A stretch of DNA of 64,000 bases from Cymbomonas tetramitiformis (lineage: Eukaryota > Chlorophyta > Pyramimonadophyceae > Pyramimonadales > Pyramimonadaceae), in contig LGRX02027214.1 in NCBI GenBank assembly GCA_001247695.2, forward strand, positions 1 through 64,000. The letters are read 5' to 3'. The position numbers and the translations under genes are program-made. Positions 19,891 through 30,699 of the stretch are shown here, in pieces (position 1 is the first letter of the stretch; every line of letters starts with the position of its first letter). The notes beneath the pieces were generated by a model. It did no database searches. It saw only the letters and a list, made by a program, of their open reading frames with translations, and was not told where the DNA came from.

Positions 19891-20810
19891 ATGGAGCAAT
19901 AATCCGTAGGGTGAGCTGCCGCTAGCACCACCAGACCCAGAGTCGTAGTGGTCTCCAGAACCGGAATCGGAGTGGTCAGCCTCGTCCTCGTGAGCACCAC
20001 CAGAGTCGTGCCCGTCGTGATCGTCGGAAGGGTAGGGGTAGGACTCATCATCGTCGTTGTCATCGTGAACTGGGTCAACGCGCCCTGAAGAGAGCGAAGC
20101 ATTACCAGTCGAAATAAATGTTGGCGGGAAAAATCGGCTGCTGCAACGTCCAAAACACCGCCATGAGACTCCCCTTGGGAACCTGTGCCCAAGGTAGGAG
20201 CCTGTGCCAACTGTGAAGGGCAAAATTGCAGAGAGGCCAAGTGGCCATCAAACTCCCCACAATCGCCGCCAGACTCATCGTAATACCCAAGAGGGTACTC
20301 CGATTCATCTTCACTCTCACTAGCTCCAAAATTCTCATGCCCAGGGTCCACAGAAGAGTATACAGTCGGGCCATGATGGTGATGAAGATAATGAACTTCG
20401 TGGCGCACAGGAGGGGCCTGTGCGCGCACGCTACTCGCTCTAGAAGCCCTAGGCGAGGGTAAAGTGGTAGTGACCTGCGAAGAAATAGATCGGGTGTCCA
20501 AAACTGCCAGCCCATTGCCAATGCCCATCTCACAGAACGAAACCTCGGAGTCGTCAAAATTGCCGGAAGGCACACCACCAACTCCTGCGCCCTCTGAAAC
20601 AACTATCTCCAAAATAATCGGCTCCAAAACTGTCCCGGGTCGCGGCAAAATCTGCGGGGCACTCCTAAAATGAGCGAGCGCTTTAGCTTGGGCTTGGCAC
20701 AAGGAAATGAGCTGAGCGCGTTTTGAGAATGAAACCTTCCCCAATTTCTCGTCGCATGACAGCAAAAGAGCATGAAGCTCTCCATCGGACAAAACATCTA
20801 CGAGAGCCAT
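19891..20810 (-). pseudogene. Hypothetical antisense ORF, Gag-like in context, with a probable frameshift
   Basis: On the minus strand the natural start is MALVDVLSDGELHALLL (20810). A helical N-terminus with Lys and Gln follows, then a Ser/Pro-rich and His-rich middle. Near 20100 the sequence looks more natural in another frame (VDPVHDDNDDDESYPYPSDD...), a strongly acidic Asp/Ser/Gly tail. The downstream end runs into the GTCCATACG minisatellite. I do not recognise a domain. Composition and shared CACCACCAGA-derived segments tie it to the antisense ORF at 13-15 kb, so it may be another retroelement remnant. Confidence 0.35.
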
Positions 20811-20939
20811 CACGGAAAAAAAAAGATCCGTCAAAGCAAGCGAACGCGCGAATAAAATGCCGATACCACTCAGCCGTAAATTCCCGTAACTGCCGGACCG
20901 CCCAAGCGAAAGCGAGAATCAGACTCCGTAGGCCGCGAT

Positions 20940-21730
20940 AAAGATGGCTACGTTAAAATAAAGATAGAGCGAACACGAAGTGAAAATTCACGCTAAAAAT
21001 CACAATACGCAAGCGTAAAGTGGGTCCATAGCCTGCTGGAAACAGTACAGCAGCCACGGGGAGAACGCTCCCGGCGAGATAGAACGAACTCAATAATAGA
21101 TAACATAAGGTAATAAATACCTTGACACAAGCAGAGTCACCAAAGATGACACACCGGATATGACACGTGACCGTACGAACATGTCATTGTGCCATTTCCA
21201 TCAACTTTCAAGAATTTGCAGGCAACTTAAGCACAACCACCACCTTAAACACTGACCCACATACAGTTGACATCCCAAGCAATGAAACCATGTCAGAAAC
21301 AGAAGCCGTTCAACAGTCAAACGATTTCCTTCAAACCCTCTTGCAATAATTCTCAAAGACCTGCAGTATAGGATGGGTTGGGAGCTGGGAGTGTAAACTC
21401 CCGGCCCCCAACGAGACCCCAAGGGGACCCCCCACCCACCCTCCCTATCCCCCGCCCACCGGCCACCTTTTTCAACGTCTCCAAAACCCCCGAATTCTTC
21501 GACTTCCTTCCCCACCACCCAGATTCAGCCACCCCTCCACTCACCCGACCACGGCTGCTTCTCCATCTTCTAGAGTTTTTTTAGCACTTTGCTTTTTCTC
21601 TAGATGTCACCCCGCTGACAAGCGGGCTGAGCCCCTTTTTGTGGGCGCGCTGTAGCAAAGGGAGTAGCCCCTGGTGTTTTCACTAGCCTGCTTTGCAGGG
21701 ATACTGCACTCTCAGGACTTTGTCCCCTTT
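20940..21730. other. Intergenic stretch with a C-rich segment
   Basis: I see no supported gene. 21400-21560 is C-rich on the plus strand (CCCCCCACCCACC-like) and open in several frames for that reason. Confidence 0.3.
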
Positions 21731-21740
21731 GCTAGCGTAA

Positions 21741-21741
21741 A

Positions 21742-21776
<35 letters not shown>

Positions 21777-21785
21777 TATTATTAG
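21741..21785. repeat. (ATT)n microsatellite
   Basis: About 14 ATT/TTA units. The preceding ~140 bp (21600-21740) is compact and GC-rich, so this could be the 3' tail of a non-LTR or SINE-like element. That is only a suggestion. Confidence 0.75.
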
Positions 21786-22179
21786 AAGGTTCTCCATTCT
21801 GCCTATGAACCTCCATAGCAGCTTCAGAGGGGAGGAAGGGGTGGATGCACTATATAAGGCCGTGGAAACAAGTACCCAATGGGCCGTCGATCGGCAAGCG
21901 AAAATATCTCTCCGTAACGCGGTAAACCTCGGAAGATACCCTGAGCGTCACTCTGAAATACGAAACGCCAAGCAATCAGGGGGGCTACATCCTAAGAACT
22001 GTAGGGCTATATGCCTAAGGTGAGGGTTTAAAGTGGACCCAGTTCCCCCCGATATCCTAAAACACCTTGAGGGACGCCTCATCGGTGTAAGAAGACTGGC
22101 CAGTTCAACAACAAAGACATCAAAGACATATACAAAGGTATGCACCGTATATTGTGAGGTCATAACACTTCTAAGAGGG

Positions 22180-22325
22180 GAGATCTGTCAATGATATGAC
22201 CGATGACATATGTGTCACACATGTCATACCATGTCATGTCATGTCATATGTCATAATGACATACAGTCGTCGAGTATTGTCAGTACGGTCGACTATGACA
22301 TGTACAGTCATAATGCTTGTCATCC
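22180..22325. repeat. ATGTCAT/ATGACAT word cluster
   Basis: Many copies of ATGTCAT and its complement ATGACAT occur in both orientations, giving self-complementary sequence. Similar words occur at 21125-21195. No gene. Confidence 0.55.
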
Positions 22326-22588
22326 ACCTAAGGTGAGTGACATCTGTCATCGAGAGGCCAAGTGATATGGCATCGAGATGGCGAAGCGAGACAAGTTCTT
22401 GAAGAACCGAAGGGTCCTGATAAGACGCGTCTTCGCTTCTAGCATGCACTGAACAACATGCGAGCATCAAAGGCTATATCGACCAGCCGATGCGGGAAGT
22501 TCACCCAGTGCTCTCGGGTTCACAACCCGGTGGTGGTAACGCATGAGATGCGTGAGGGCACTGGAGTATATGAAGCTACTACCCCGCA

Positions 22589-22634
22589 GTCCTTGTGGGA
22601 GGACCAGATCCGGATCTGGTCCTCCCACAAGGAC
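22589..22634. repeat. Perfect 46-bp palindrome
   Basis: 22589-22611 and 22612-22634 are exact reverse complements with no spacer. The arm (GTCCTTGTGGGAGGACC plus AGATCC) is related to the hairpin at 16100-16147. Confidence 0.85.
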
Positions 22635-23230
22635 CAACTTTCCACGAATTTTCTCGACACCCTAACCTTCGCTGGGACTCATGTCCACGCCGGGTCATTT
22701 TGCCACAATTACCTATATTTTGACACGTTGTTCCTCATGAGGCGTCAATGTGTATACATCGGTCCACACACTCCCGTATGTACACGAGGGTGTGACTTTT
22801 TAGGCTAAAAGTTTCTTGGATTTTCGGCATATCGCCCGCTTGTATCTACCCATGTACCTTTAAATCACATTTGCGGCATGGAGACTAACTCCGATGCAAA
22901 TTTTGACTTGACACTCCAGATCGGGCAACTCGCGAACTTTTCAACATGGGTTCCGAAATTTTCATCCGGGGCACCAATTGTCACGATGTCACCTAGGGTT
23001 CGGTTTTTGATGGTCCTTGTGTGAAGACCAAAATTTTGTTGCATGTTTTTGCAAAAACATATACTGGAAGCATGCGCTTTGAACACATCCCTCGGGCGAT
23101 ATGGAGGGCAACCCGACATGAAAATATATTACTTTTACCCACAAATACTTTACGAAAAACTTGTATGGGGTGCGAAAGTGCATTTGAGCCGACCAAATAT
23201 CAATTGCGCGTTGGTCCTTGTGGGAGGACC
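22618..23230. mobile_element. Small element with 20-bp terminal inverted repeats
   Basis: GGTCCTCCCACAAGGACCAA at 22618-22637 and its exact reverse complement at 23211-23230 bracket 613 bp without a convincing gene. The left end is extended by a further inverted copy that makes the 46-bp palindrome. Size and structure fit a MITE or fold-back element. Confidence 0.55.
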
Positions 23231-23744
23231 ATGATTTTGGGTAGTAGCCATATGAGGAGCATTGGGCTCAAGCAAGCACTTCTGGTGAACGGACTGCTGC
23301 ACTCATAACCCACCAGAATATTGCGTTTTGCTATTACCGTTCAATAACAACAACGTCACACATACTGTTCGCATAGCGAACCGTGACACGAAGGGTGCCA
23401 ACTAGGCCTTGTGGTAGGTTGGGGGCATTCACCTCAAGAGCCGCTCGTGCCGCGACCCGGGCGCACGACACGCAAGCCGCGATGAATCCCAATTGCAAAG
23501 TGTTGTCTTGTTATGCTGGAACGGTATCTCCTAACGGAGATCCGAACCTCTTCGTATATATTAAAAAAAAAAACTGCCCCCTCCAATGCCGCACCCACAT
23601 CTCAAACCCAAAATCCCTCACAACACCCCACACTCAATCACAACAGAGATACACCGCCACTTCAACACCCAACAATGCCACCACACCCCGCCAACCCCTA
23701 CATTGCCACCCCTTGTTCATAATCGCGACATACGAGCAGCATCG

Positions 23745-23790
23745 GTCCTTGACATAGGACTGAAACGGGTTTCAGTTCTATCTCAAGGAC
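23745..23790. repeat. Imperfect 22-bp hairpin related to the 16.1 and 22.6 kb palindromes
   Basis: Arms 23745-23766 and 23769-23790 match with two mismatches and begin GTCCTTGA. An AGTAGCCAT word follows, as after the hairpin at 16.1 kb. Confidence 0.65.
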
Positions 23791-24926
23791 TGTCGGGCTG
23801 TCAGTAGCCATGATTGCACTTTTGAGACCGGATACGTAGCATGGCGCACCCCAGTTTATATCGATAGCCGCAAGGAAATTTTCACCCGAGCAAAATGTAT
23901 GCTGACCGTGTTATCTATTATTGTGTCACTTGTTAGACGATATCGTATAGCTCTAGCACTATATATCGGTGTTTCTCTCAGTGGCGGCAAACGATAATTA
24001 CAAGAGTGATAGACGATCATGAAACGGATAAACGAATATAAGTGTCTCGACCTAGGGATGTAATGTACGAGTACTGGTACAACTCTTTGGCAATCTGGTG
24101 ACCCCCTACGGGTGGTGACACACAGACTCCAACACTGATCCACGCCGCGGATCCAAGAAGTTGGAAAAAATTGAAAAGCGGGTCCGCGAAGATGAGGAAT
24201 CTTCCGTTCTACTCGAGGCAGAATGCGAAACGAACCCCGCATATCAATTTGTTCCTCTCGCCAATATGAGTTCATCCTAGCCTTATTAGAAATGCGGTGT
24301 ACAACATGTATATGCACTTTTATCGGATATATCCCTGCCGCTGCCACAGTGTTAAAAAGCGGAGCGGAAGGCTGTTCTGAAATATTCCCCACTACGCGCA
24401 GGCAAACAGTTCTGAAAGCCAAAGGATGAAATCGTGGGTCGCGATTTTCTCACGCGATCGAAAAACCTGGACCGTGGTATCCTATCAGAATACACAGAGC
24501 GAGAGTGAGAGTTTAGAGTTCTCAGTTCAGAGTAGTGAGTTGTTTTAGTTCAGTAGCTACTAAGGTAAGAGCAAGGCTGAACTCTAGCGTGTGAAGATTT
24601 ACTTGAACAAAGACTACAACTCTGCAAAAACCTAATCCTGTGACATGCCAAGAGACCGATGCGCAGCTAAATTTTTGTTCGTGTTATGTGGAATACCAGT
24701 GATTTAGAATGCCCAGTTTGCTTCCAAGAGTACGTTTCTTGCTTTCTGGTGGGTCGTTGTTGAATTATGTTGAAATCGTTGAATTCGATGAGCTACTATT
24801 TATGAGCCCCGCTCAAGTTCATTCCTCAAATATACTATCGGAGTTTATGGCTATTTTGAGTTCATAGTCTACGTTTACTTATCTTACTTGTGGACTTTTG
24901 CGACCGACGACAACTGCCCAAACGTG
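23791..24926. other. Intergenic stretch upstream of the LRR gene
   Basis: I see no supported gene. The last few hundred bases presumably contain the promoter and 5' leader of the LRR gene, but I recognise no clear promoter motif. Confidence 0.3.
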
Positions 24927-27900
24927 ATGAGGATGTGGAATTTTTTTGTAGTTCTTGCCGGCTGGACAGTGACTTCGGTAACTTGTTTCACAGCGTCTGA
25001 TAACGGTGCGTGAACTCTTGACTGATTATCGGAGCGTCCCTAGTGTATACGCCCTTGAGCTCGGTTTGAGTTGCATGCGTTGCAAATAATTTAATTTCGA
25101 ACACACTCAGCGAGCGTCAAGATTATGTCACCCTTGAGCTTAAAATTCATACCTGCGAGTAATAGCGGCTCCAAACACATTCGAGGTGACCAGATTTGTT
25201 CGAGCAGTTTCAGAGACACCTGAACATCACGTTGCTGAGGACTTGGGCGTGCTGGCGCGGTTTCAGTGGAGGCTCTTGAAGCGTTCAAACTGTCATTGAA
25301 TCTTAGCAGCAGCGATATACAAAAATTAAATTGGTTAGGAGATGATCCTTGCCTCAATGATTGGAAGGGTATCGACTGCACTGAAGACGGAAGTGGGCTG
25401 GTGAAAGCGATGTAAGTACCTTGGCTGTGCTCTCAACCACAAATCTATTCGCAAGCGAAAATGGCTTCTTGAGCGTTGGGTTGTTGGAAGTCTCGCACGA
25501 AGTTAGATGCAGAAATTTCCGCCACGATAGCTGCAACATTTTCCTATACGAGAGAACACTTGCTGGCGTCTCGAAATGTCCTTCGAACGCTGAAAGGGTA
25601 TTAGAGTTCAACGGGGCTATCTTGTTTTGCAGGTATCTATACGGAGAAAATTTACACGGATCGCTTCCAACGGAAATAGGACTGCTTACGGGCATGGAGA
25701 ACTTGTGAGTGGCCATGTTATTCCCCATCCCATGCTTTTGACATTCAACGCAGTCAACCCTGCGTGTTTTCACAAGGGTTATTCACCTAGTTTAAGTATG
25801 ATTCTGAAATGCAGGTACTTATTTTCGAATCAGTTGCGGGGAACGTTGCCGACAGAGTTTGGCCTGATGACCAACATAAAATCACTGTGAGTACACCCAC
25901 CATCAGGCATAATGGATGTGAGGAGCGGTTCCATTCTTTTCCGTCGTTTCTGGAGGCCAGTTTCTTTCGGATATTATTAACATCAGAAGTTCACGAACTA
26001 TTTTTTATATCAAGTAAAGCACTTGAATAAAATGATGCGACACTAGTGAGTGATTGGGGATTTTCCTTGGCGACGTAAAACGCATCCACGCAGCGATCAT
26101 GTTATTCCTATCTCCGCAAACTTCGATACCTTGATATGACGGTTGCGCCAAAAAAGTGTACATTTTCTTGGTTCCCCACCGCACTTTGTGCAGTTTTTTC
26201 CATCTGCTCCTTTACTTGCCATTCCAAGCACTTCTGCGCTGATGCTCATGTTTCTACTATTTGGTTCGAGCGATCTTTGCATTCAAGTCAGTGCAACAAA
26301 CTTGCCAATCCTCTCTTCGGAATAAAAGCTGGGGCCACAGGGCGGTAAAATGATGCACGCTTCTGACTCCCGTGCGTTTAATTGACATGCAGGCAACTGC
26401 AGCAGAACTGGTTCACTGGTTCGATTCCCTCAGAGCTTCATCGGATGACGCAGCTATTCACCTTGTGCGCATCGCCTTCCTTCTTGTGAAACCGTGTCAC
26501 TTGCTTCGAGTATCCTGCCTTGTCCCAGCTATTTTGGGCCGCGCCACGTCAGCTATTTGGGCCGCGCCCTGTCCCTCTCTCAGAGAGCCGCGGCTGAGGC
26601 TGCGGTTCAGACGGGGCTTCCATCGGAAATCCACAAGCTCGCAGTCTTTCCTCTCTCCGAACAGCACATGGTTTTCCAACGTCTGTGCTTCCGAAGATGA
26701 CGCAGAGATACTGACGGAAGCACTTTGAGCGTCTGCAGGCAGCTGCAAGATAATCGCTTCAGCGGCCCTCTCTCTCCGAACATTGGCAATATGTCCGCTC
26801 TGCAGACTCTGTGCGCCCCTAGCCTTGCCGCTCCCGCCGTTCTCTCGAGCAGAGCCGCCAGACGCCTCCTCGTGACAAAAAGCTCAGCGCGCGGAGCCGG
26901 CGGCCACCTCTGCGCGACGCGAAGTTGCCCGCACGCAGCCGGTGATGCGCTCTGTGCGGAAGCAGACTTCTTCACCAGAACCGGCCATCGCCTCTTTCTG
27001 GCGGCAGGCTATGCGAGCCGAGCCGGGGGTCGCCTCTTTCTGCCGGCAGGCTACGTGAGCGGAGCCGGGGGTCGCGTCTTTCTGCCGGCAGGCTGCGTGA
27101 GCAGAGCCGGTGGTCGCCTCTTTGTGGCTGCCGGTGGTGCGAGCAGAGCCCGCCGCGGTCTCTTTGTGGCTGCTGGTTCCACGAGCAGAGCTGGCGTTGG
27201 CGTTTTTCATGGAAGAGTCTCTGCGAGAGGAGTTTGCCGCCGCCAGCTTGCGGTGACAGCCAAGCTTGTCGCCCTCTCGTGCATACCAGGTGACGCAAGG
27301 CCGCTGGTGACTTCACATCGGGTTGCCTGGGCATCGCAGGCAACTGTTTGGAAACAGCTTGAGCGGCTCCCTGCCAAGCGAGCTCGGCCTGCTGGCCAAC
27401 ATGAATGCGCTATTCGTGCAAGACAACCAGTTCACCGGCTCAATCCCAGCAGTTTTGGAGGACCTCTCCAAGCTCACCAGTGTGTACGTCCCTACCCCGC
27501 CCCTGGACAGCCTCGTTCAGGCTGTCCCTGGTTCGTGTTTTTTCGCACATGGCATGCCGCTCGACTATACGGGAGCATCTAAGCAGGGGCATCCCTTGGA
27601 ACGACGACGGATCGAGTCCGATCAATAAATAAATAAGACAACCTTTTCAGGTTGTGTGGCTTTCATAAGAGGGAGCCGAGCTCTCATATCGAGTCCGATC
27701 ACCTGCCGAAGCCTGAAGCTTGTTGTCTACGCTTTGGACCTACGTGCGTGGCGAACTCGTTAAAAAAAAACGCTGTTGAAATGCGACGTGAGAGTGCCGC
27801 CCGACAAGCTCGGTTGGGATGGCTGCTTTCTGGTTCGCACATGGCATCTTGGTGAGCTTGGATCAGTTCGGTGGGGAGCTAACAGGAGTGTATACGACAA

Positions 27901-28510
27901 CACCGAGCTATGCGGAGACCCTGTCCGGCAGGTCCGAGACATCAGGGGGACGCGCCTCGGTGCCCCGTGCAATTCACCGCCTCCACCTCCTAGTCCACCC
28001 TCTCCACCGCCACCTCCTCATTCCCCTCCCCCGAGTCCTCCACCAGCTCCTGCACCGCCGCCTCTGCCTTCTCCTCCACCTCCACCTTCTCCACCCCCCT
28101 CACCTCCTGCTTCGCCTTCACCGCCTCCGCCACCTCCGCCCCATCCACCACCGAGTCCACCCCTTCCCCCCAAGCCACCACAGCCCCCCGCCCCAGGGGC
28201 GAGCTGTCTGGTCACTCTGCTCTTTCCAGTGGTCGCCCCCAAGCCACCACAGCCCCCGCCCCAGGGCGAGCTGTCTGGTCACTCTGCTCTTTCCAGTGGT
28301 GCGCCCCCAAGCCACCACAGCCCCCTGCCCCAGGGGCGAGCTGTCTGGTCACTCTGCTCTTTCCAGTGGTGCGCCCCCAAGCCACCACAGCCCCCTGTCC
28401 CAGGGGCGAGCTGTCTGGTCACTCTGCTCTTTCCAGTGGTGCGCCCCCCAAGCCACCACAGCCCCCTGTCCCAGGGGCGAGCTGTCTGGTCACTCTGCTC
28501 TTTCCAGTGA
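24927..28510 (+). CDS. Secreted leucine-rich-repeat protein with proline-rich tail (eight visible exons, 3' end unresolved)
   Basis: Exons: 24927-25005 (signal peptide MRMWNFFVVLAGWTV...), 25267-25411 (plant-type LRR N-terminal domain; EALEAFKLSLN, NWLGDDPCLNDWKGIDC), 25633-25704, 25815-25886, 26393-26464, 26739-26810 (72 bp each, one 24-residue LRR per exon), 27340-27483 (144 bp, two LRRs) and from 27886 (DNTELCGDPV cap, then a long Ser/Pro-rich tract). Donors are GTGAGT, GTGCGT/GC, GTAAGT or GTACGT. After the phase-1 first intron all others are phase 2. Six plant-type LRRs (L..N..G.IP.E) are visible. The product is likely exported, with the proline-rich part probably wall- or matrix-associated as in extensin-like proteins. 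The frame stops at 28510 inside a minisatellite, so the true C-terminus may be spliced further downstream. Confidence 0.8.
26974..27215. repeat. 48-bp minisatellite inside an LRR-gene intron
   Basis: Five to six diverged units carrying GGTCGCCTCTTTCTGCCGGC-like sequence. They lie between the exon ending at 26810 and the exon starting at 27340. Confidence 0.65.
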
Positions 28511-28620
28511 TGCGCCCCCCAAGCCACCACAGCCCCCTGTCCCAGGGGCGAGCTGTCTGGTCACTCTGCTCTTTCCAGTGGTGCGCCCTCGCTTGTGCAG
28601 TGTCCAAAAGCATATTCCTT
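28190..28620. repeat. 67-71-bp tandem repeat containing splice-acceptor-like sequence
   Basis: Six units start at 28201, 28268, 28338, 28408, 28479 and 28550, measured at GAGCTGTCTGG. Each contains CTCTGCTCTTTCCAG followed by a GTGCGCC-like word and a Pro-coding CCAAGCCACCACAGCCCC segment. Unit length is mostly not a multiple of three, so the frame drifts from unit to unit. Confidence 0.85.
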
Positions 28621-28965
28621 TTATACCAGACTCCCGTGGGTGCGCCAGCGCTTGAGTAGCTGTAACGCACATTTTTAGAACGCTTGAGACGCATTTAGTT
28701 GAACGTTGCAGCTGCAGTCTCCAGGCGCACATTTTATTCGCAAATAAGGGAAAATGGAAAAAGGGCCCTTGGTCTCACATCCCACACCGTGCCCGGGAAT
28801 TCTTTTTCTGTCTGTTTTTTCATTGTGCATATTCATGAGTCCTCAGATGTTGAGTGCACGCCCTCTTCTTGCTACCATGCTACAAAAACCTTTGCCATAA
28901 GCTGCGCATTTCTCGTCCCTTGTTGTCAACGGGGGGGTTATATTTGGGCTGACGCGGCTGCCCAG

Positions 28966-30471
28966 GTGGAGCCCCTCCCCGCGAACTTCACGGTCGAAGT
29001 CTCCAATGCTATGCGCGCCGTGATGGGGTACAAGGGACGGGGTGACGTGACTGACGTCATGTTCATTTTCTTTCTTTCGTTGAACCAGGTGTGTAGTGAC
29101 ACATATGTTGAATCACAAGCATGGCTTGTCTTTTTGGGGGCTGAGGTCGGTCAGCCCTGCCCGGGCGGCGTTGCATTCAACTATATCTGAAGCGCTGTGC
29201 TGACTCGTTCTCGAGTTAGGAGGGATGTGAACCTATCATAAGTGCCAACGTCATCAGCAGTGCAGCTGATGCATCAGCTGGGGAATATTTGGGTCAGCTG
29301 ATGCACCAGCTGGGGAGTATTTGGGTTTATGTGGCGCAGACGACCAAAGAGCCTTATCACACGGTTGTGAACGTGGAGGTGGTGCTACCCTCTTATGAAA
29401 AGGCAAAAGTATACTCGCGTCAAGTTGACAACCCAGGTTCGAGCCTTGTAGGGCATCTAAGGGATGCGGTGAACTTACATTCAACAGAAGGTTACCTTCA
29501 TCAATCGCTTTAGCCTGTCATCCTCTGTCATCTTCTGTCATCCTCTGTCATCCTCTGTCATCTTCTGGCTCTCTTGTTGATCTGCTCATGTTGCGCACGA
29601 AGTTCAGGCAACGCGAAGCGACACAACTTCGGGGGAACGGGTGGTAAGTAAAGTAAGGGAAGTGAAGTCAGTGTGAGTGTGGAACATGAGTTTACGTGCG
29701 GACTTGGAGGTGAAGTCGGTGTAAGTGTGGAACATGAGTTTGCGTGCGGACTTGGAGGTGAAGTCAGTGTGAGTGTGGAACATGAGTTTGCGTGCGGACT
29801 TGGAGGTGAAGTCGGTGTAAGTGTGGAACATGAGTTTGCGTGCGGACTTGGAGGTGAAGTCAGTGTAAGTGTGGAACATGAGTTTGCGTGCGGACTTGGA
29901 GGTGAAGTCAGTGTAAGTGTGGAACATGAGTTTGCGTGCGGACTTGGAGGTGAGCATCGAGTGAGCGTGTGCGCTGCTCCCTGAGTCAAACGTTTGTTCG
30001 TCTATGGGACGCCATCTCATGTGTGGACGAATGCGTTCGGAGAGATATGCCGTAGTTGGGAGTTGCGTGCTGTTGGTGGCTTGAGCCAATGGAATATGCT
30101 GAACAGTGCAAGCTGCTCAACTGAGTGCAAATGTTTGGATCTCTGCGCAGGCGGCGTAGCTACTTTCCACGCAATTCCGTATTTTAGCACACGGTCGTTG
30201 GAGCCTGCGGTATATTCAATAAATCTTTATTCGGATTGGCACAGCGAGTTGGAAAAAATCATAGTAGTGACGGACGACGACGACGCCATCTTTGTGAAGC
30301 CTCTCTGGCTCAGCGATCTATTGCTATCTGCCATCGTCATTACTACCTTCATCGGGATGGCAATATGTTTCTTTGACAACATGGCCTTGGTGAAATATCT
30401 TTTCCAGCTTACATATTTTCCATTAATAAATGGGCGGTGCATCGACTCGACATCCATCCAGGTTTGCTTTC
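28966..30471 (+). CDS. Candidate downstream exons, including a transmembrane exon (gene assignment uncertain)
   Basis: Two stretches look coding. One starts after CCCAG at 28966 (VEPLPANFTVEVSNAMRAVM). The other is bounded by a GCGCAG acceptor at about 30150 and a GTTTGC donor after 30471. The second encodes GVATFHAIPYFSTRSLEP, an acidic DDDDA patch, then a hydrophobic helix of about 19 residues (LLLSAIVITTFIGMAICFF), as expected for a membrane span. They could be the C-terminal exons of the LRR gene, making it a membrane receptor-like protein, or a separate gene. The link is not demonstrated. Confidence 0.35.
29267..29330. repeat. 32-bp tandem duplication
   Basis: GATGCATCAGCTGGGGAATA and GATGCACCAGCTGGGGAGTA start two near-identical units ending in TTTGGGT. 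Confidence 0.7.
29517..29572. repeat. 11-bp repeat TCTGTCATCCT
   Basis: Five consecutive copies with C/T variation. Confidence 0.75.
29662..29952. repeat. 48-bp minisatellite, six copies
   Basis: Near-identical 48-bp units begin GTGAAGTC(A/G)GTGT. They keep two frames open, one with a 16-residue period (VEHEFACGLGGEV). No flanking exon joins them clearly, so coding status is doubtful. Confidence 0.85.
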
Positions 30472-30699
30472 TGTGTCCGTAAACCATGGCGCTCCCCTAC
30501 TCTGTAGAGAGCGATGCTCCAACCCTCCTGCCCTGTCCTGTTGCAGCGTGCAACTACAGCAAAGCACCGTCCTTTATGCTCATTGGTTCAAATGTCGTCA
30601 TGGCATTATCGCATGCAAATGAGAGCAACTATTTTTACCTGTATTCTCTTACAACCTCTGCACTAGTAGCGGATGTGCCAGGATGTGTGCCGTCGTAAG

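Noticed and set aside
21370..21584. 68-codon proline-rich ORF
   Set aside because: It results from a short C-rich stretch; no exon signals or neighbouring coding sequence support it.
22500..22560. tRNA-like GGTTCACAACCC arm
   Set aside because: No acceptor stem, anticodon arm or full cloverleaf can be formed around it.
27990..28530. Gly-rich minus-strand ORFs opposite the proline-rich tail
   Set aside because: They are antisense shadows of the CCN-rich coding strand of the LRR gene and the 67-71 bp array.
28190..28620. Possible CRISPR-like array
   Set aside because: The units are repeated along their whole length and there are no variable spacers.
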